A stretch of DNA of 7,379 bases from WLMZ01 sp031367435 (GTDB lineage: Bacteria > Actinomycetota > Acidimicrobiia > Acidimicrobiales > Ilumatobacteraceae). Where the stretch lies: NCBI GenBank assembly GCA_031367435.1, contig JANLPV010000121.1:1-7379 (forward strand), in the 5' to 3' direction. Below the pieces are notes generated by a model, which was not told where the DNA came from, searched no databases, and worked only from the letters and a program-made list of their open reading frames with translations. Positions 4,761 through 7,379 of this stretch are shown here, piece by piece; positions within the stretch are counted from its first letter, which is position 1, and each line of letters opens with the position of its first letter. A program made the position numbers and the translations under genes.

Positions 4761-6310
4761 TTGGTAAAGCGGTTTGATTCGACAGTATTGCGTTCGTACA
4801 TGATCGTGGGGCCGATGAACGCAACAGCCTGATAGGAGCTTCGTAGGATCCGGCTGACCCGACCGGAGGAATCACACGCAAGAGGGTTCTGGTAATCCGC
4901 GATGTAGTGGGGCGCGGCCTTGGGATCGGTGAGGTACGACACCAGCCGGTTCTGGGCGTTGGGTGCGTGGACCACTTCGATGATCCACAGATAGGGGTAA
5001 TGAGGGTCCTGATGGGCATCTGCGTACACCGCTGAACTTGCGCACAATACGTACAGGCTTTCGCCGGCCTCGCGATGAGCGTTGAACCATTTGGCGACCC
5101 GCTCGTCGACGGCGGCATGATGATCGCCGGCCGCGCGGATGTTGAGGCGTGCTTGATCACCGGCGTAAACCCATGCCGTTATCGCGAGGCACGGCACCAA
5201 TATGGTCGCAGTCAGAAGGCGCTTGTACTCGGCTCGTTGGGCAATGCCGACACCTGCGAGCGCACTCACTGGCGCGGCGAGGAGCAGCCAGTAGTGACGC
5301 CAGAAACCCCCACCGATCAGGAAGCTCGCCACCGACGCACCCAACCACACCACGAGCACCACGGATCCAGGTGAAAGCGAAAGGCGCAGTCGATCTCGTA
5401 ACCCGCCACTGACGGTCCGAACTCCAACCCACGCCACGATTGCAACAGCGCCGAGCACGACCGCGGCAAAGGGAATTGTCTTCGCGAGATTTCTCCAATC
5501 AGCTCGGGCGAATGCACTCTGCCTCCCCAGGCGATACCCGGCCACTGCCGTCCACCATCTCGACCAACCAGTGAGAGCTCCGTGGATCATCAACGCCCCA
5601 ACCACCGTTGACAACCCGGCGCCCAACGCACCAATTGCCTTCACTGCCACCTTTCGTTCCGCACGGCAGAACACCGCGCCGAGGGTGAGCCAGACCATCA
5701 ACGTGAGCACACCGTCGAATCCGGACTGCTTCAACGACAACGCCAAACCGCCCAACAGGCCTGACCCGAAGAACCACAGCTGCGGCCTCAGCTTCGATCC
5801 CGCCACGACACCGACCGCAAGACCCGCGGCGGCCACCGCACCACTCAACAATTCAGTGTTGGCTGCGTAACCCTCCAGCACGGGCGCGGCCGAAACGACA
5901 GCACAAATGACGGCGGCGTATCTGGCGGCGGTCTCACCGATCACTTCGCGAACAATCACCCCGGTTGACACGACGAGCAGCACACCGAAGAGCATGGCCA
6001 TGACTCGAATGGAGCCCGTGTTCCCGCCAGTGGCCCAGTCCCAAACACGGAATAGAACCAGCAAACCTTGGGGTCGATCGACGAACATGTCGCGGTACAG
6101 CACCTGACCATGAGCCCACCCGCGGGCGATGGCCAGGTAGCCGCCCTCGTCGACGCTGACGGGACTCCACAGCATGCGCAGCCGCATCAGAATCGATGCC
6201 AGCGCCGCAACGGCAATCACCGTCCACGTCCGCTGTCGGTCTGTCAATCTCGAATTCCGGAAGGGGTTGTTTCCTGACGACCGCTTGGAAAACGGTCTGC
6301 AAGCACGCAT
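4757..6310 (-). CDS. GT39/ArnT-like polytopic glycosyltransferase
   Basis: With ATG at 6310 the product is 517 residues. A basic N-terminus (1-28) leads into the first membrane helix (about 29-46). The diagnostic GT-C loop follows: SPVSVDEGGYLAIARGW with the D54-E55 pair, then GQVLYRDMFVDRPQGLLVLF (D74, D78). The order DE - Y-D - D-P-G is that of protein mannosyltransferase/ArnT-type enzymes that transfer a sugar from a polyprenyl phosphate. About ten further helices run to residue about 384, including GYAANTELLSG (about 147-157). A soluble C-terminal domain (about 395-517, VDERVAKWFNAHREAGESLY onward) faces outside. The frame is open up to 6724, but that extension overlaps the upstream gene and looks non-coding, so 6310 was preferred. 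There is no good ribosome-binding site there; TTG at 6247 is an alternative. Confidence 0.8.
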   Translation of the reverse strand: MRACRPFSKRSSGNNPFRNSRLTDRQRTWTVIAVAALASILMRLRMLWSPVSVDEGGYLAIARGWAHGQVLYRDMFVDRPQGLLVLFRVWDWATGGNTGSIRVMAMLFGVLLVVSTGVIVREVIGETAARYAAVICAVVSAAPVLEGYAANTELLSGAVAAAGLAVGVVAGSKLRPQLWFFGSGLLGGLALSLKQSGFDGVLTLMVWLTLGAVFCRAERKVAVKAIGALGAGLSTVVGALMIHGALTGWSRWWTAVAGYRLGRQSAFARADWRNLAKTIPFAAVVLGAVAIVAWVGVRTVSGGLRDRLRLSLSPGSVVLVVWLGASVASFLIGGGFWRHYWLLLAAPVSALAGVGIAQRAEYKRLLTATILVPCLAITAWVYAGDQARLNIRAAGDHHAAVDERVAKWFNAHREAGESLYVLCASSAVYADAHQDPHYPYLWIIEVVHAPNAQNRLVSYLTDPKAAPHYIADYQNPLACDSSGRVSRILRSSYQAVAFIGPTIMYERNTVESNRFTK

Positions 6311-6381
6311 TTTGAGTGGCTGCGCGAGATTGATCGTCGGTGGCGCTGACACGAGCAATGGGGTGTCGCGCCGAACCCTTG

Positions 6382-7379
6382 TCACTCGGTCCCCTCGATC
6401 GCTCCGCCAATCGACCGACACCGGTTCCGGCTCACCGCGGCGCCGCCCAGCATTGGGAGCCACAAATCGAAAAGTCGGTAGAGTCCAACAACTGCAGCGG
6501 TTCTGCCGGCCGCAAGCCCATACGACGACAAAGTCGCCGCCATCGAGAGTTCGGTAAAGCCAATACCACCCGGTAGAAACCCGACGATCGAAAAGGTCGT
6601 TCCGATCGCATACGTGGCCAGCGCAATACTGAAACCGTGATGCACACCTGACCCCTGTAGGACGACCCACATCAACGTGACCCCGATGACCGGGTAGCCA
6701 ATGGCGTGTATCGCCAACGGCCACAAACCGGCGTGATGTTGTCGGGCGAGCATAACCGCAGCGTGCAGATCGTCTGCGGAATGATGATCAACGCAAGCGG
6801 CTAGCGCGGGTCGGCCGAGCATGGTGGCAACTCGGTTGCGAATCCTCGATGGAATCGCGTGAAGTCGCCGGATGGACTGCTGTGACCGACCGGCGGCAAT
6901 CACGCCAGCGACAAACATGCCGGTCAGTACGGCAAAGACCCCCATCGCCGCAAGATCACCCGGCGACAACTTGCCGTCGTGCGCCATCACGGGCACCGAT
7001 ACCAGCAGCATGACGGTGAAACCCAGATGAGTGGACAACTCGGCCAGAATGTAACCGGCAGTCGTGCGTTCCACCGAAAGACCTCGCCGCCGAGAGTCAG
7101 CGTTGAAACCAGTCACTCCAGCCATGCCCCCCGATTTCGTGACGAGGTTCAGGAAATGCCCGCTGGCAGTGAGTCGAAAAGTCTGTCGGAACGGCCGGCG
7201 AACTCCCAGAAGACCTTGTGCTCGCGCTTGCAGCCCGGCGAGGTTGGCCACTATCGAAACGCTCAGCGCACCAGCTACGAGCAACCACGCCGGGCTTGCC
7301 TGTTCTGTTGCCGTCCACGCCGCTGGCAACTCGGCGCGTTTGGTCACCACGAATGCCGCAGCAGCACCAACCACAATCA
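6382..7379 (-). CDS. Flippase-like membrane protein, LPG synthase transmembrane family (5' partial)
   Basis: The frame is open to the right edge of the window, so the N-terminus is missing; about 331 residues are visible. The family pattern is clear: an early 'GHFLNLVTKSGGMAGVTGF' block (about 72-90 counted from base 7374), several hydrophobic helices, and near the end GFLPGGIGFTELSM (about 265-278) followed by GLYRLFDLWLPMLGG. The Pro-Gly-Gly-x-G-x-x-E signature is typical of the transmembrane region of lysylphosphatidylglycerol synthase (UPF0104, AglD2-like). Stand-alone members lacking the aminoacyl-transferase domain often lie beside glycosyltransferases and are thought to act as lipid flippases or in glycolipid assembly. 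This one ends after the membrane part, so no aminoacyl-transferase activity is expected. The next gene begins 71 bp downstream on the same strand. Confidence 0.85.
   Translation of the reverse strand, partial: IVVGAAAAFVVTKRAELPAAWTATEQASPAWLLVAGALSVSIVANLAGLQARAQGLLGVRRPFRQTFRLTASGHFLNLVTKSGGMAGVTGFNADSRRRGLSVERTTAGYILAELSTHLGFTVMLLVSVPVMAHDGKLSPGDLAAMGVFAVLTGMFVAGVIAAGRSQQSIRRLHAIPSRIRNRVATMLGRPALAACVDHHSADDLHAAVMLARQHHAGLWPLAIHAIGYPVIGVTLMWVVLQGSGVHHGFSIALATYAIGTTFSIVGFLPGGIGFTELSMAATLSSYGLAAGRTAAVVGLYRLFDLWLPMLGGAAVSRNRCRSIGGAIEGTE

Noticed and set aside
6311..6724. N-terminal extension of the GT39-like frame to a start at 6724
   Set aside because: The extra 138 residues overlap the C-terminal coding part of the flippase-like gene, are rich in Arg, Trp and Cys without membrane or domain pattern, and precede the natural GT-C start region. 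ATG at 6310 gives a normal protein.

Overview
The window looks like a piece of a high-GC actinobacterial chromosome. The coding strands have strongly GC-rich third codon positions, GTG starts and repeated ATGA/GTGA stop-start overlaps. A lineage such as the Acidimicrobiia would fit, but that is inference: no marker gene in the window fixes the taxon.

Left block (1-1409, + strand). This is a tightly packed run of genes. It holds the C-terminal end of a membrane protein (cut by the window edge), a 33-residue leader-like ORF, a 134-residue protein with an ECF-sigma region-2-like domain and one C-terminal membrane segment, a 61-residue basic protein, and a thioredoxin-fold protein at 885-1409. 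Four-base stop/start overlaps at 216-219, 703-706 and 885-888 suggest translational coupling. The last gene is the highlight. An in-frame UGA (1008-1010) sits exactly where the first cysteine of a CxxC redox motif belongs (U-L-P-C). A perfect 8-bp hairpin with a 5-nt loop starts 18 nt after it, in the geometry of a bacterial SECIS element. The best reading is a selenoprotein of the AhpC/TSA-like, SelU/SelL-related type, which standard gene calling would split into two ORFs.

Middle block (1490-2699, - strand). It contains an SRPBCC-fold protein, a short broken ORF that may be the remains of a second SRPBCC protein, and a precise 42-nt 3' half of a tRNA-Arg(CCT) without its 5' half. The half-tRNA is what integration of a mobile element into the 3' end of a tRNA gene leaves behind. 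The next 280 bp hold no convincing gene, only two inverted repeats, and are AT-richer.

Right block (2700-7379, - strand). Three membrane proteins are transcribed leftwards: a flippase-like protein of the lysylphosphatidylglycerol synthase transmembrane family (UPF0104/AglD2-like, start outside the window), a GT39/ArnT-like polytopic glycosyltransferase, and a second GT-C-like polytopic protein whose start overlaps the previous stop by 4 nt. Together they look like a small unit that builds or modifies a surface glycan or glycolipid with lipid-linked sugar donors. Orientation of the half-tRNA predicts that this block lies on the side of the inserted element or island.
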